Below are positions 36,701-48,390 of a stretch of 64,000 nt of DNA, one piece after another. Below the pieces are notes generated by a model that worked only from the letters and a program-made list of their open reading frames with translations, did no database searches and had not been told where the DNA came from. The first letter of the stretch is position 1, and each line of letters begins with the position of its first letter. Position numbers and translations under genes: made by a program. The DNA comes from Otis tarda (lineage: Eukaryota; Chordata; Aves; Otidiformes; Otididae). The stretch spans positions 68,128,987 to 68,192,986 of the forward strand of contig CM048557.1 in NCBI GenBank assembly GCA_026413225.1. The letters run 5' to 3'.

Positions 36701-38368
36701 CCCCGCGTTTCCTGACGAGGAGCCATAAACCTCCCAAAAAAAACCAAGCAGCCAGCAATTAGTGGTCAGCAGCCGAGCCGGCGGCCGGCAGGAGCGGATC
36801 CTCGGAGGGAGAGGAGCCGGGAGCATCCCGCCTTCGGGTCGTCCCCTGTGTTGCCATGGGTGGCCCTGGATCCCCATCCCACCGGTGCCACACGGCTCGG
36901 TGGGTCCGTTTCTGCAGGATGTGACCCCCCTCTGCCATTTCCAACGTGATTTTTTTTTTTTTTCTCCCCTTTCTTTTCATCTTTCGCATGCCAAGCAGCC
37001 CCTCCCTCTGGCTTCAAAGAGGATTTGGCAACCGGTCCCGAAATTCCAGTGTGAGCAACCAGGTCACGACCATCTGAAGAACCAAAACGCGTGGACCCGC
37101 TGCTCTTCCCAAAGCTTTTTGCTCCTTTCCAAGCCCAGCATGAAAGGTGTGCCCAGCCCTGAACCCCCCCCAAAAATGCCTTTGCCACCACCGTGTGCCC
37201 AGACAGGGACAGAATTCGGGAGGGGGCGACCGTCACCTCCGAGTGGCGCGTGGGCATCTGCCAAATCTGGACACCCAGTGCGGAGGGGAATCCCAGTTGT
37301 GAGGGACATCTCCCCACCCCAAACCCCCCCGTGCCCCGAAACTCCCCAGCCGCAGGGTGCTGCCAAAAACCCGCCGGCGGGGTTTGAGCAATAGCAGCCC
37401 GTGCCTGACATCTGCCCACACGCATTTCAGGGGCCAGTAACTTCCTGTGGATATTGGCTGCCTGACAAAAGTGACATAAATCCTTTTTTTTTTTTTTTTT
37501 TTTAGGATGAGTATTATTTATTTTTGGGTGTCAGAACAGGTAGGAGCTTGGCCTGCCTCTCCCTGGCTTCGGGATAGACAAGTTTTAGGGAAGAGCACAG
37601 AGTATTTCTGTAGCTCGGGGGCCAGGCAGCAGAAATAAGGCAAAAAATGCCACAATGCGTCTATAAAACAGTTTCTTTTCACTTTTTTTTAGGAAATTGC
37701 AGGCCAACGTTTCCCCTCCCAGCCTCCCTTCCTGCCCTCTCCCCGCATCCCTGCGGCTCCATCCCACCGATGCTCCAGGCAGGCGACACGGAGAGAGCCA
37801 GCGCTACGGGAGATGCGTCCTCAGCACGAACCCACCCACGATTCAGCAGGCTCCTTGGAGACACATTTATTATTTAAATAACAATTTTTTTTTTTTTTTT
37901 TTCACATCACCTCAACTACCAAACCGCAGAAGAGCTCCAAATCTCGGCGCCTTCGGGCTTTTCCGAGCAGGGCTGCAGCTTTCCAGCAGGCAGCGAGACG
38001 CCCCGCTTGCCGACACCGTGCTCGTTGGACGCGGTCTCGTTAACGGCCTCGGGACAAAACCCGCTCGCCCGCGGGGTCGGATGCTCCAGAGCCCCGATGA
38101 GCAACGGGCATCCCGCAAAACGAAACAGCGGCGCCGAAGGACGCTGCCCCACGGGGCAGGAGCGATGACCTGGATGTTTCTGCACTTGGGGTTTTTTGGT
38201 TTTGTTGGGTTTGGGGTTTTTTTTTTTGCCCAAATAAAACCTCTAGAGAAGCGATGCCCCCGAGGAGGTTTGCCCTCTGTGCCAACCCCAAACCCATCAG
38301 CAGCATCGCCCTGGATGGGCGTAAAGCGCATGGCTGTGACCGAAACCTCTCGTTCCCTGCTCGGGCTC
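33711..38368. other. Intergenic between CR1 and PTGER2, no gene recognised
   Basis: Mostly GC-rich, with poly(T) runs at about 36416-36429, 36950-36963, 37483-37503 and 37887-37902. These are oriented so that on the minus strand they read as poly(A). No exon structure or RNA gene was found. It may contain regulatory sequence for PTGER2, but nothing specific can be shown. Confidence 0.55.
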
Positions 38369-38374
38369 TTTATT
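38369..38374 (-). promoter_or_regulatory. PTGER2: Candidate PTGER2 poly(A) signal
   Basis: TTTATT on the plus strand reads AATAAA on the minus strand, about 390 nt after the PTGER2 stop codon. A short, plausible 3'UTR would end just left of it. Confidence 0.5.
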
Positions 38375-38763
38375 CCTTTTGTCAGCTCCTCCACAAACTA
38401 TGGGGCAAAGAAAATTGCAAAACGAGAGCTCAGGAGGGGCCACACAGCTCTGTCGCCCCGGTGCCCCTCATGCTGGAGCCTAAAGTCTCCAGGGGCAGGG
38501 GACAGAGGGACAGACGCATGCACGCAGACCTGATAAAGTGCGTTCCGTCGGGCAACCAGCCCACCATAAATCACTCGCCCATTTTGTCCCACCATATTTT
38601 TGACCCTGTGAGAGACCGCACCGGCTTTCCAGGGGCTCCCCAGCTACGCGGCAACGCTTGGCCGGGCCGCCCGCCCTGCAGCAGGTAGGTCTTTACGGGC
38701 CGTAAGGCAGAGAGCTTCGTTAGCGTCTGCCGGGGCAGATGTCTCCTGGAACGGCCGACGGAT

Positions 38764-39009
38764 CTACTGCCCGCAGGGCTCCAGCCGCGCCGCCAGTTTT
38801 GTCTTTGCGGGGGACGGAGTCCGTCTGTCCTGGCTCGCGGGGGTCACCTGGCAGCACAGCACAGAGCGCATGAAGCGCAGGACCGGCGGCCTCAGGATGG
38901 CGAAGACCCAAGGGTCGACGATGGAATTGATGGAGAGAAACCGCAGGGCTAGGAGGTCCCAGCTGTGGTTCACCTCTTCCTCGCTGAACTTGTTCACGTA
39001 GGCGCAGAT
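38764..39009 (-). CDS. PTGER2: PTGER2 exon 2 (TM7 and C-tail)
   Basis: On the minus strand the acceptor is CATTTTGCAG, then ICAYVNKFSEEEVNH and [20 protein letters not shown]. Phase 0 at the start, stop TAG at 38766-38764. The C-tail is short and basic, ending RLEPCGQ. Confidence 0.97.
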   Translation of the reverse strand: MCAYVNKFSEEEVNHSWDLLALRFLSINSIVDPWVFAILRPPVLRFMRSVLCCQVTPASQDRRTPSPAKTKLAARLEPCGQ

Positions 39010-42000
39010 CTGCAAAATGCGACAGGAAGAAATAATGTCATAGAATCACAGAGCGACAGGATGGTTTGGGTGGGAAGGGACCTTTCAAGCCCACCCAGTC
39101 CAACCCCCTGCCAGGAGCAGGGACATCTCCAACCAGATCAGGTTGCTCAGAGCCCCGGCCAACCTGGCCTGGAATGTTTCCAGGGATGGGGCATCCACCG
39201 CCTCTCTGGGCAACCTGGGACAGTGTTCCACCACCCTCAGCGTAAAAAATTTCTTCCTTCCATCTAATCTGAACCTACCTCCCTCTATTTTAAAACCGTT
39301 ACCCCTGGTCCTGTCACAACATGTCCTTCTAAAGAGTTTTGCAGGTCTGGGCTTCCAGGATCGGGCCCCCCAGGCAACTTTTTGGGGAGCTTTGGGCTGC
39401 CACAGCACCCTTTCTGCCCCCACCGGTTTAAACGAACTCCTTGCTAACGAACGCCAGGCCTGTGCTCTGCTCTCAGCACGCAGTGAGGCTTCGTTTCGCC
39501 CCGACGCGATTAAGGCGGCAGCTGCTGAAGGAAGTGGTGGGTCTCACCTTGAAAACCACGCCGGAGAAATAAAACGTGCAAGATGGAGAGGATGCGGGGT
39601 GCCGGAGCGCTCCGGTCCTTCCTGCAACGTGCCGACTCATAGCAGCTTACGGAGCTTCCTGGAAGGGTGACTCAGCACTCCTTACTCATATGGGTCGAAT
39701 GGCCACCCCCTCGTTTCGGGGGAGAGGGGATGCTCGGGTGGGGACAGGAGCTGGGGGCACGGGAGATGTGAGCGTCCCTCCTTCGGACGGGTTTTTTTCG
39801 GGTACCGCCCAGGGACGGTGCGTCCCGGGGCATGAGGTGGCCACGGTGCAGCCGGTACCCGCCAGCGCAGCACTTCTGAGGGCAGCCTGAGGCTCAGGGA
39901 AATTTTTTTTTTTTTTGGGGTGGGAGAAGAAAGATTTTGTGATGCCGTGGCCCGACGCTCGCCGGGCTGCTCCTCGGAGGGCGGCTGCGGCGGGCGGCCC
40001 CGGCCAGAAGAGAAAGTGTCAGATGGCACCGGCAGCGTTGGGCGGCTCGGTTTGAGACGCTGCCAAAACGCAGCCCAAACGCAACCCCGGAGGGGAGCCG
40101 GGCGATGGGAAAAGAGAAGCTGGCTGCGCTTCTGGATAAGAATATATCTGCTACCGCAGGGCCCAGGGGATCCCCGCCAGCGGCGCTTTCCCATCCCGGC
40201 CCGCCCCAAGCGCACCGAGCGGCCCCGCTTCCCAACGACCACGGCACCCGAACCCGGGCTTTTTTTGGGACACGGGGAGAGGCGCCCCGTCGCACGTGGG
40301 CCCATCAACGGGAGCTGAAGCATCTCTCAAGACGTTGTCTGGCCCTGGAGATGCTCGCGAGCGCCTGGACGTCACAACTTTGTCTTTTCTCTGTCTCAAA
40401 ACCCGGGCAGCCCTGGCTCGGCTGCAGCCCGTGGTTATTTTCTTTTCCCTTGGGAAAAGAAAGGGAGCACGAAGGGAAGGTAGCAGCATTTATTTAACTC
40501 CACCAGCACAAAATTAGCGCTGGCTGCGCTCCCAACCTTGGTGGGGCTCGCTTCTAATGGGAACAAAATGACCTCCCGCCGCGCGCACGGGCACGGAACA
40601 CGAGTGATTCCAGAGCCCGCGATCCCGCTGGTGTACCGCGGCTTGGATGGGCGCAAAGCTCTCCCCCAGAGCGGGGAGAGCTCTCTCTCCTCACTTCTCA
40701 CCTGGCTGCAGCGTTTCCACCCCGTGTTTCTGCCGGAAGCCTCGCACACGGATGGGGCACGGGATGCGGGCACGATGCTTGGGATGAGGGACGCTGTGGC
40801 CCATGTGTCGGATCTCCGTTCCCAGCAACCGCCCATCTCCGTGCCCGCGCCCCGGTGCTGTCGCGGAGGAGCGGAGATCGTCTAACGGGGAGGTGGGTGC
40901 TGCCTGCCCGCATCTCCGGCTCCGTCCTTCCCTCTTGCCGTGGAAATCTGGGATAACTGCCCACCCAGCACAGATCCAGCCCGGCGGCATCTCCTTCATT
41001 CCCACCTTTGGATGCTGAATTTCTTGCCCCATCACCCCTCACACCTCCACCGTGAGAACTTGGCTCCTGGGAAGAGTGGTCCAGGAGACCCCTACCCCAA
41101 ACCCTGCCTGGACCATGCTGCCTGGCCTGGGAGGAATGGGAGGGTACCCCTGCTCCCGCCACCCCATGAGCTGCCACCCCATCCTTCTGCCACCCCATCC
41201 TGGCACTGGGGATATGGGAAGCCGGTTCTCCCAGTTCCCCAAGGGATGTGCCTGGAGTTCCTGGCAGAGCTGGGGTCTCCCAGGCTTCAGGAGGATCCAA
41301 GCTTTGACCTCAGCCCTCCAAGTTCAGCAGGGAGCCTTATAAAGGGAGGGAGAAGAACAGGGGTGGTGGGCAGAGGAACCCCACCGCAGGGGAGAAGCGG
41401 TCGCACTCACCGTGAACGGCAGGGAGCAGATGACAAAGGTGATGGTCATGATGGAGAGGAGGAGGAGGTGGTCGATCTCCTCGGCCATGGAGAACATGCG
41501 GCGGCCGCAGCTGCCGGCCGCCCGGGGCTGCTGGAGGGTGGCCAGGCGACGGGTCTTCTGCCCGCGACGGTGCATGCGGGCCAGGTTGGCAATGACGCTG
41601 AGGTTGCAGAGCAGGACGGAGAAGATGAGGATGAGGAGCAGGGTGGCATAGAGAAGCGAGAAGGTGACGTCCAACCCGGAGACCTCCCCGCCGTCGTTGC
41701 GTTGGAGATAATCCGGGTGCATCTGGATGAAGCACCAGGTGCCGGGACAATACTGCACGTACCTCCCGAAGCCCACCAGCGGCAAGGAGCAGAAGGTCGC
41801 CGAGAAGGTGTAGATTACGGGGAGGGCAACCAAACCGGTGCGAGGGCTGAGAAAACGCTCGTAGAAGTAGGGTCGCCCCAGGGCCAGGCATCGTTCCAGC
41901 GCCATAGCGAAGAGGATGAGCATGGTGGCGAGGCCGAAGAAACTCATGGCGAAGCCGAAGTAGAGGCAGATGTCTCCTCCCGGGGCCAGGGCGGTGAGGG

Positions 42001-42262
42001 TGAGGTTGCGGTGATAGGAAGCCAGGACGAAGGGGCTGACGGAGCAGGTGCCCAGCAGATCGGTGACCACCAGCGCCAGCACCAGGACGTGGAAAAGGGT
42101 CGGGGGGCGAGGGCCGCGGCGACACAGCAGCAGTAGCCCCAGGGCCAGGAGGTTGCCCAGGAGGCCGGCAGAGAACATGAGGGCGCTGACCAGAGGGTGG
42201 GCTCCGGCCGGTAGCCCCCCGCTCCGCTCCTCGCAAGACCCCGGCTCCGTCGTCCCGTTCAT
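38764..42262 (-). CDS. PTGER2: PTGER2, prostaglandin E2 receptor EP2 (two exons)
   Basis: Class A GPCR for PGE2; the family signals through Gs to raise cAMP at the plasma membrane. Exon 1 is 42262-41411 (284 codons) and exon 2 is 39009-38764 (81 codons plus stop), total 365 aa, close to human EP2 (358). Seven hydrophobic segments lie near residues 23-46, 57-80, 100-122, 143-164, 201-227, 264-284 and 300-322. Prostanoid signatures are present: [10 protein letters not shown] in extracellular loop 2 (170-179), Arg307 in TM7 within ALRFLSINSI, and DPW at 316-318. MAEEIDHLLLLSIMTITF opens TM6. Possible N-glycosylation sites are Asn2 and Asn86, with a Cys pair at 336-337 for palmitoylation. The DRY box is ERC (123-125). 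The Met at 42262 was chosen because its short N-terminus fits the family; the frame stays open much further upstream through a tandem repeat. Confidence 0.97.
39010..41410 (-). other. PTGER2: PTGER2 intron, 2.4 kb
   Basis: Single intron of the gene. It contains the CR1 copy at 39038-39338 close to the 3' splice site; the remainder is GC-rich with a T-run at 39902-39915 and no recognised element. Confidence 0.9.
39038..39338 (-). mobile_element. CR1 LINE 3'-end copy just upstream of PTGER2 exon 2
   Basis: TCATAGAATCACAGAG followed by ACAGGATGGTTTGGGTGGGA and the rest of the CR1 3' region, ending near the words CCTGGTCCTGTCACAACATG. It is in the same orientation as PTGER2 and its 3' tail lies only about 28 bp before the first base of exon 2. 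Confidence 0.92.
41411..42262 (-). CDS. PTGER2: PTGER2 exon 1 (N-terminus to TM6)
   Basis: Begins MNGTTEPGSCEERSGG and ends CSLPFT at the donor GTGAGT (minus strand, 41410-41405). The split after SLPF(T) at the end of TM6 in phase 0 is the conserved intron position of prostanoid receptor genes and is shared with PTGDR in this window. Confidence 0.97.
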
Positions 42263-42420
42263 CCCCGCCGCCGCCGCCGCCGCCACTGAAGGAGCCGGCA
42301 CCGCCCGCCCCGACGGCCCCGACGGCACCGCCCTCCCCCACGCCCTGCACCCACCCCCACCCCCCCACCGCTCCGCCCCCCGGCCCCGCGCACGGACGGT
42401 GAGAGAGTCCCGGTGCCGGG
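42263..42420 (-). promoter_or_regulatory. PTGER2: CpG-rich 5' region of PTGER2 (inferred promoter/5'UTR)
   Basis: Immediately upstream of the start codon, with a CCG run (about 42266-42284), many CpG sites and C-runs. No TATA box is evident. The tandem array that follows begins within about 140 bp of the start codon. Confidence 0.45.
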
Positions 42421-44120
42421 CCGGGATCCCTGGTGATGTCCCGGGAGCCCCGAGGCACGGCCAGTCCCGGAACCGGGCTGGGAACACTGGTACCGGTCTG
42501 GGAGCCCCGGTGATGCTCCGGGAGTCCCGGTACCGGTCCGGGACCGCTTCGCACGGCCACTCCCAGTACCGGGCTGGGAACACTGGTACCAGTCTGGGAG
42601 GCCCTGTGATGCTCCAGGAGTCCTGGTACTGGTCCAGGAGCCCTTCGCACGGCCAGTCCCGGTACCGGGCTGGGAACACTGGTACCGGTCTGGGAGCCCC
42701 GGTGATGCTCCGGGAGTCCCGGTACTGGTCCAGGAGTCCTTCGCACGGCCAGTCCCGGTACCGGGCTGGGAACACTGGTACCGGTCTGGGAGCCCCGGTG
42801 ATGCTCCAGGAGTCCCGGTACTGGTCCGGGAGTCCTTCGCACGGCCAGTCCCGGTACCGGGCTGGGAGCCGGGGTGCTGGGCTGGGAGTCCTGAGGCACG
42901 GCCAGTCCCGGTACCAGGTTCGGGAGTCCTGATACGGGTCTGGGAGCCCATTGCACAGCCACTCCTGGTACCGACCCGGGAATACTGGTACTGGTCTGGG
43001 AGCCCCCGTGATGCCCCAGGAGCCCCGGTACCGGTCTGGCATCCCTTCACACGGCCAGTCCTGATACCGGTCTGGTAGTCCCGGTGCTGGGCTGGGACTT
43101 CCCAGGCACCGTGAGTCCCGATACCAGTCTGGGAGTCCCAGTACCGGTTCAGGAGCCCCAAGGTACAGCAAGCCCCAGTACCAGTCCAGGAGCCCATCGC
43201 ACGGTCAGTCCTGGTACCAATCTGGGAGTCTTGGTACCGGTCCGGGAACACCAGTACTGGTACGGGACCCCTTCACACAGCCAGCCCTGGTGCCAGTCCG
43301 GTAGTCCTGGTACTGGGCTGGGAGTCCCGAGGTGCCGTGATTCCCAGTATTGATCTGGGAGCCCCGGTGTTGCCCCGGGAGCCCCAAGACTCAGTACCAG
43401 TCTGGGAACCCATCACATGGTGAGTCCTGGTGCTGGGCTGGGAGCCCCAGTACGGATCTGGGAGTCCTTCACACAGCCAGTCCCAGTGCCATTCCGGGAG
43501 TCCTGGTACCAGTCCTGTAGTCCCAGTGCATGTCTGGGAACCAGAGGCATGGCCAGTCCCAGGAGTGGTCCAGTAGCCCCAGTGTCTCTGCAGGAGCCCC
43601 GAGGCACAGTGAGTCCCAGTCCAGCCCAAGAGTCCCAGTACCGGTTCGGGAATCTCTTGCATGACCAGTCCCTTTCCGGTCTGAGAGTCCTGGTACTGGG
43701 CCAGGACGCTCAGCGCTCCAGGCGCCCCGAGGCACAGCGAGTCCCACTGCCAATTCGGGAATCCCTCACATGGCCAGCCCCGGTGCTGGTCCAAGAATCC
43801 CAGTACTGGCCCAAGAGCCCCGGTGCTGGGCTGGGAGGCCTGAGGCATGGCAAGTCCTGGTACCGGTCTGGTAGCCCCAACACACAACCGGCCCCCATGG
43901 TGGTTCTGGAGCCCCGCTGCTGCTCTGGGAACACCGGGTCAGCCCCGGCGCTGGTTCGGACTCCCAGAGAGAGCCGGTGCCAGGCCAGGAGCCCCGGTGG
44001 TGCTGTGGCAGCCCCGACACTGGGCTACCCCCAATCCTGATCTGGGAGCCCAGCGGCATGGCCAGTCGCGGAGCAGATCCGGTAGCCCCAAGAGGCGCAG
44101 CAAGAGCCGGTGCCGACTCA
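42400..44120. repeat. 24-bp / 96-bp higher-order minisatellite upstream of PTGER2
   Basis: Sub-units of 24 bp like GGTACCGGTCTGGGAGCCCC are grouped into 96-bp units. The landmark CACGGCCAGTCCC (or a close variant) occurs at 42456, 42552, 42648, 42744 and 42840, exactly 96 bp apart each time, with 57-bp and further 96-bp steps to the right. The array becomes more degenerate towards 44.1 kb. Because the period is a multiple of three, it gives long open frames on both strands, including about 300 codons that run in frame into PTGER2. Confidence 0.95.
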
Positions 44121-47100
44121 CGGCGATGCCCAGTTGCTGGTCTGCGAGCACCCAGTTCACGTTGAGCTGTGGTGCCGGTGCCTCTCCGGCGACCCCTGGG
44201 CGAGCAGCGAGCCCCGGCGCTGCTCCGAGGACCCTGAGGCGCCACGAACCCGGGATCCGGGGGCCGGGCAGGCCTCGTGCGCACCCCCCCTTCATCCATG
44301 ACCTAACGGGAAAAACTGCTCCGGTCCCCCCACCCCAAACCCCGGTGAAACAGCGCGGCATCGATCGACTTCGGCATCGACATGGCGGGTGGCCGCCACG
44401 AGCGCGTTTTGGCTGTTATTTTTAAAACTTTGCTTTCGTAACAGGAACTTACGTAAGGGAAATGTGGTACACGGCGAGCCCCAGGGCCCCGGGCGAGCTG
44501 CGGTTTGTGACAGCACCTCCGTTTCCGACGGGCCGTTCCTATCCCCCGCTTCGGTTTCGTTCGTTACGCAGCTCCAAGGCTTCTTCGGCACGGCGGGGAG
44601 GACGTACGGTGGCAGGGCCACCGCTGGCAGGGTGACCACGACCCCAGACCCTCCGGACGTCTTCACCCAGCAAAGCGACAACGCGTGCGGACGCATCAGG
44701 TGGTGGGAGCGATCCCGAGGGCTGGATGGGCCCCCAGCACCTTCGAAAAATCAGGATGAAAAATGGAGCTGAGGCCGCATCCCAGGCTGGTCCATCCCAG
44801 CTTCTTCCGGAGGCCTTTTCCGAGCATCCCGTTGGGTGGTTGCTCCCAGGTTTTTCCCAGCCTCCCGCTCCTTTCTGGCTCGGGAAGGGGTTTTGGCATC
44901 TTCCGGAGTTCGTTTTCCTGGCAGCTAACGACGCCTCGAAGGCCCATGTGGGGCTCCAGGCCTCTCAGCCCGCAGTCGCCTCCGAGGGGGTGTTTTTGCA
45001 ATAATAGGAAACTTGCTGGGCTCGGTTTTGGTTTGTTTTTTTTTTTTTTCCTCCCCTTTCTGAGCTCAAAACCGTGCCGCTTGACACAATCCCTCCGTTT
45101 CTTGGGAAGCGTTTTGTTTTCTTCCTTTTGCTTCCATGTTTATCTCGGGTGTCTCGCCTCTAACAAGGACCATATGTCCTTCCAAGGGTCGTCGGCGTCA
45201 TTTTCCCTAAAAAAAAGCTTTCCAGGGCGAGCACCGGCGCGGCGGATACAGGTTTCGGCGCCTCGGCTCGCCGTCCTGCGCAAGCACCTGGGTGCAGTGG
45301 TTAAAAAAAAAATAATAAAAATAATAAAAATCAAGGGGTTGTGTCTGGCAGAGCACCTTGGCTCGGGTGCTTGGCAGCTCCGGCGCTGCTGCCTGCTCAG
45401 GCACGCGCCTTCCGGCTTCCAGAACGGCTGAAAAAATGCAGGCGGGCAATAAATAAAACATAAAAAAAAAAAAAAAAGAGCTCTTTACAAGCTAAATTTG
45501 CCGGGAAATGAGCTTGTGCAAAGTTGCGCCTGGATTTCATGAGCTGAAAAAAAAAAAAAAAAATGAACCGCGCTCGATTTACGTCCGGGAAAGGAGCGGG
45601 ATGAGGGGTTAAGCGATGCCGGTGACACCGGTGACACCGTGAGCGTGGGAGACGGCATCTGGCGGTGCCGGAGGGCAGCGGGCACGGCCCCATCGTTGGG
45701 CCGAGCCGCAGCCTCCGGCCGAGCAGCGCCTTTTTATTGCCTCCGTGAAGCGTCGGGTCGGTCCCCGGGAGGATGGCTGGCGGAGGAGCGGTCTGGCGCG
45801 GCGGGGGCCCGCGGGGAATGACGGAGCCGCGCGAGGAGCCTGGGAGGAGGATGCGAGCGGGAAGGGTTCGCGCGGCAGCTGCCACCTCTTCAGCGTTTGG
45901 CCAGGGAGCCCTGAGCCTCCGGGCTTTTTTGCTTCCCGTTTAGCTAAACCGCGAGTCGCTGGGATTTTTTTAATTTTCTTTTTTTTTTTTTGAATTTTCC
46001 TTTTCTCCAAGCTCTGCACTAGGAAGGAGCTCCGAGCTTTGACTTAACTCCTGAAGCCCCAAACCACGCGCCTTTGGGCATTCAAAAATGGGTTGCCTAA
46101 GGTGGGCCAAGCAATTTGGGGAGCGGCCGTGGCCGTGGCGCTCGGTCCGGCTGGGAGCCCAGCCCTGGCTGGGGACGTGCTGCCATCTCTGGAGAGGATC
46201 GCGATACGGCAGTCCCAGGCCCCGGGAACACGCCGACAAGTGATTGATTTATCTGCTCCAGGAGCGATTTATCCGCTCGGAGGGCGGCTCGGCGTTCGGC
46301 CGCCGGCGTAAACCTCGTTGGCGGCAGCCGGAGGAGTTCGGCTCGCCCGGAGGCGGCGGTGGCCGGGTGGAGACTCCGAGTCTGCTCCCGGAGCGGGTTG
46401 GGACACCAGGAAGGGCAGAACGCCGATTAAAAAGCGCTACCGAAGCCAGACGAGCTCGTCAAGGTCGCCGGGACGGGCACGGGCCCAGCCGGGGAGCGGG
46501 CACGATGCAGGGATGGGGGCGGCATCCCGGCAGCCCGCAAGCCCCCACCACGCTCCGTGGCTCCGCAATTTCTTTCCCCTGGTGACAAACTCATGGATGG
46601 GTCAGACACCACGGCGTGTGCATCATCCCAGGGCTTGGATGGAGTCTGTATTCACACACCTTAATAAATAATCTTACTTTTTTAAAATTTAATCGCTGTT
46701 TTCCACAGAGCACAGTTACCCCGGGGTCTAAATGGACGTCGTGGGGCAGGGACCTCTCCTGGGAGGCTCTCCAGGACCGAATCCTCCTTGGGGTCATGGT
46801 CAGATGACGACGGCCCATGGCTCACATTGCCGCAACGCTCCCAGCCCAGCCGTGCTGGGTCCATCTGTCCCGAACGGCGCGTGGATCCGTACGGTTGGAG
46901 GAGACCCCAGGCCGGTGTGAGGGGGGGACAAAACCAGGAAGGTTTTGCAGAGCCGTTATCTCACCTGGCCTTCATCCTGCCGCGGTGAAACAGGTCCGGT
47001 GAAAGCCACAGCGCAGGCTGGGCGCTGTTGACTCTACGGCCCCACGTGAGCCATCTCCAAGTCAACGGCACGCCGGTAACGTGAGACCGATAGGCGGACC

Positions 47101-48014
47101 AACCCTCGTTTCATTTCTTTCTCCTTAGAAAACCCCAAGGAGAGGCACCGAGCTTGCAGGTCCCCCCCAAAAACCATCCCCAAATACAGACCTGCCCTTT
47201 TCTCCAGCCAGGAGAACCTGGCCCGTCAAAGAGCCAGAGCCAACCCGACCAGGTCACCTCCGAAAAGCCCTGAGATTCTTCTTTCAAAACCAGAATCCCT
47301 CTGACACCAAGAGTAAACATCGCGTGAGAACTGGCAGGAGCGCGACTGCACCTCGCAAGGCTCAGCTAAACAGAGGGAGAGAAATATTTGCCCTGTCTCC
47401 TTCGAGGAGAATAAGCAGATGGGCACTTTGGTCATCGTTGTTTTGTTGGTTTTTTTTTTTTTTTTTTTTTGGCCTAAATGGTCACTTGAGGCTGATGCTA
47501 AAGCCGGTTCATACGTGTGGTTGAGGAGAAATGGGTTCGCATTAAAGCGATCGTTTGCTTGCGTGCTCGCACCGTGAGGCTGTACATCCCGGGCTCCGTG
47601 TTCTCTCAATTACCGCTCTTATTAGGGCTCGGGATCGTCACAAACACCGGATTAAAATGATTGCAGCAGCACAGGTAGGCATCCGAGTAACACAAACGCA
47701 ACACGAGCGCTCGGAGGAATTAAGTTTTCGAGAGGCGAGCAAGCCGCGGCGGAGAAACCACAGCCCCGCTCGGGGGGTACGGGGTCAGGGGAGGGATGGC
47801 GGGGGTCCCGGGAAGGGATGATGGGGGTCACGGGGAGGGACCCCACCTGCCCTCCAGCTCCATGAGCTGCTGCTCAATTTTCGGAGTCTCCACACCATCC
47901 TCACAGCCTCGCCCAGGTAGGGGACACCCCAAAACAGCCCCACGTAACCCCCCCCCCCGGAGCAGAAGGGGCTCAGGCACGGGACAAGGCGACGGAGCAG
48001 GGCTCTGAACCACT
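44121..48014. other. Intergenic between PTGER2 and PTGDR
   Basis: No gene recognised. Contains several homopolymer runs (T at about 45038-45050 and 47451-47471; A at 45461-45475 and 45547-45563; T at 45978-45991). Likely holds regulatory sequence for PTGER2 but nothing specific is visible. Confidence 0.55.
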
Positions 48015-48020
48015 TTTATT
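48015..48020 (-). promoter_or_regulatory. PTGDR: Candidate PTGDR poly(A) signal
   Basis: TTTATT on the plus strand, AATAAA on the minus strand, about 370 nt beyond the PTGDR stop. The spacing is nearly the same as for PTGER2. Confidence 0.5.
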
Positions 48021-48390
48021 CATTTGGGGACGCGCACGCGTCTCTCCTCCCTGCGCGTCCCCGCTGCCCTGAAGCCACACGCCAAAACCCTCCTGCTTTC
48101 CTGGAGCCGGGCGCTCCCCAAATTCTCCGCAAAGTGCTGCTGCTCGGAAATATTCCCAGGTACCCGGGACCCCCCAACCTCCCACCCCCCAGATCCTCTC
48201 TGGGGTGAAACGCAGCCTGGGGAGGGGGTAAAAAGGCTTCGTGCCCACCCCTCGCCGCCAGTCAGACGCCCGTGCTCCCCGCCTGCGACAGCCTCGTGCT
48301 GCCCCGGGATGCTCCGAGGCGGGGGCGCGGGGCCGAAGGCTCGCTCCTCATCCTCGCCAGCAGCCACCGGCTTCTGCAAAACCCGCGGGC

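Noticed and set aside
22741..38368. A further gene between TXNDC16 and PTGER2
   Set aside because: Many open frames exist because of high GC, but no set of exons with splice sites, no domains and no conserved motif could be read. The corresponding human interval also has no gene there as far as I know.
42048..44040. Long plus-strand frames opposite PTGER2 and through the adjacent repeat
   Set aside because: They are shadows of the receptor exon and of the 96-bp repeat, with no recognisable protein family.
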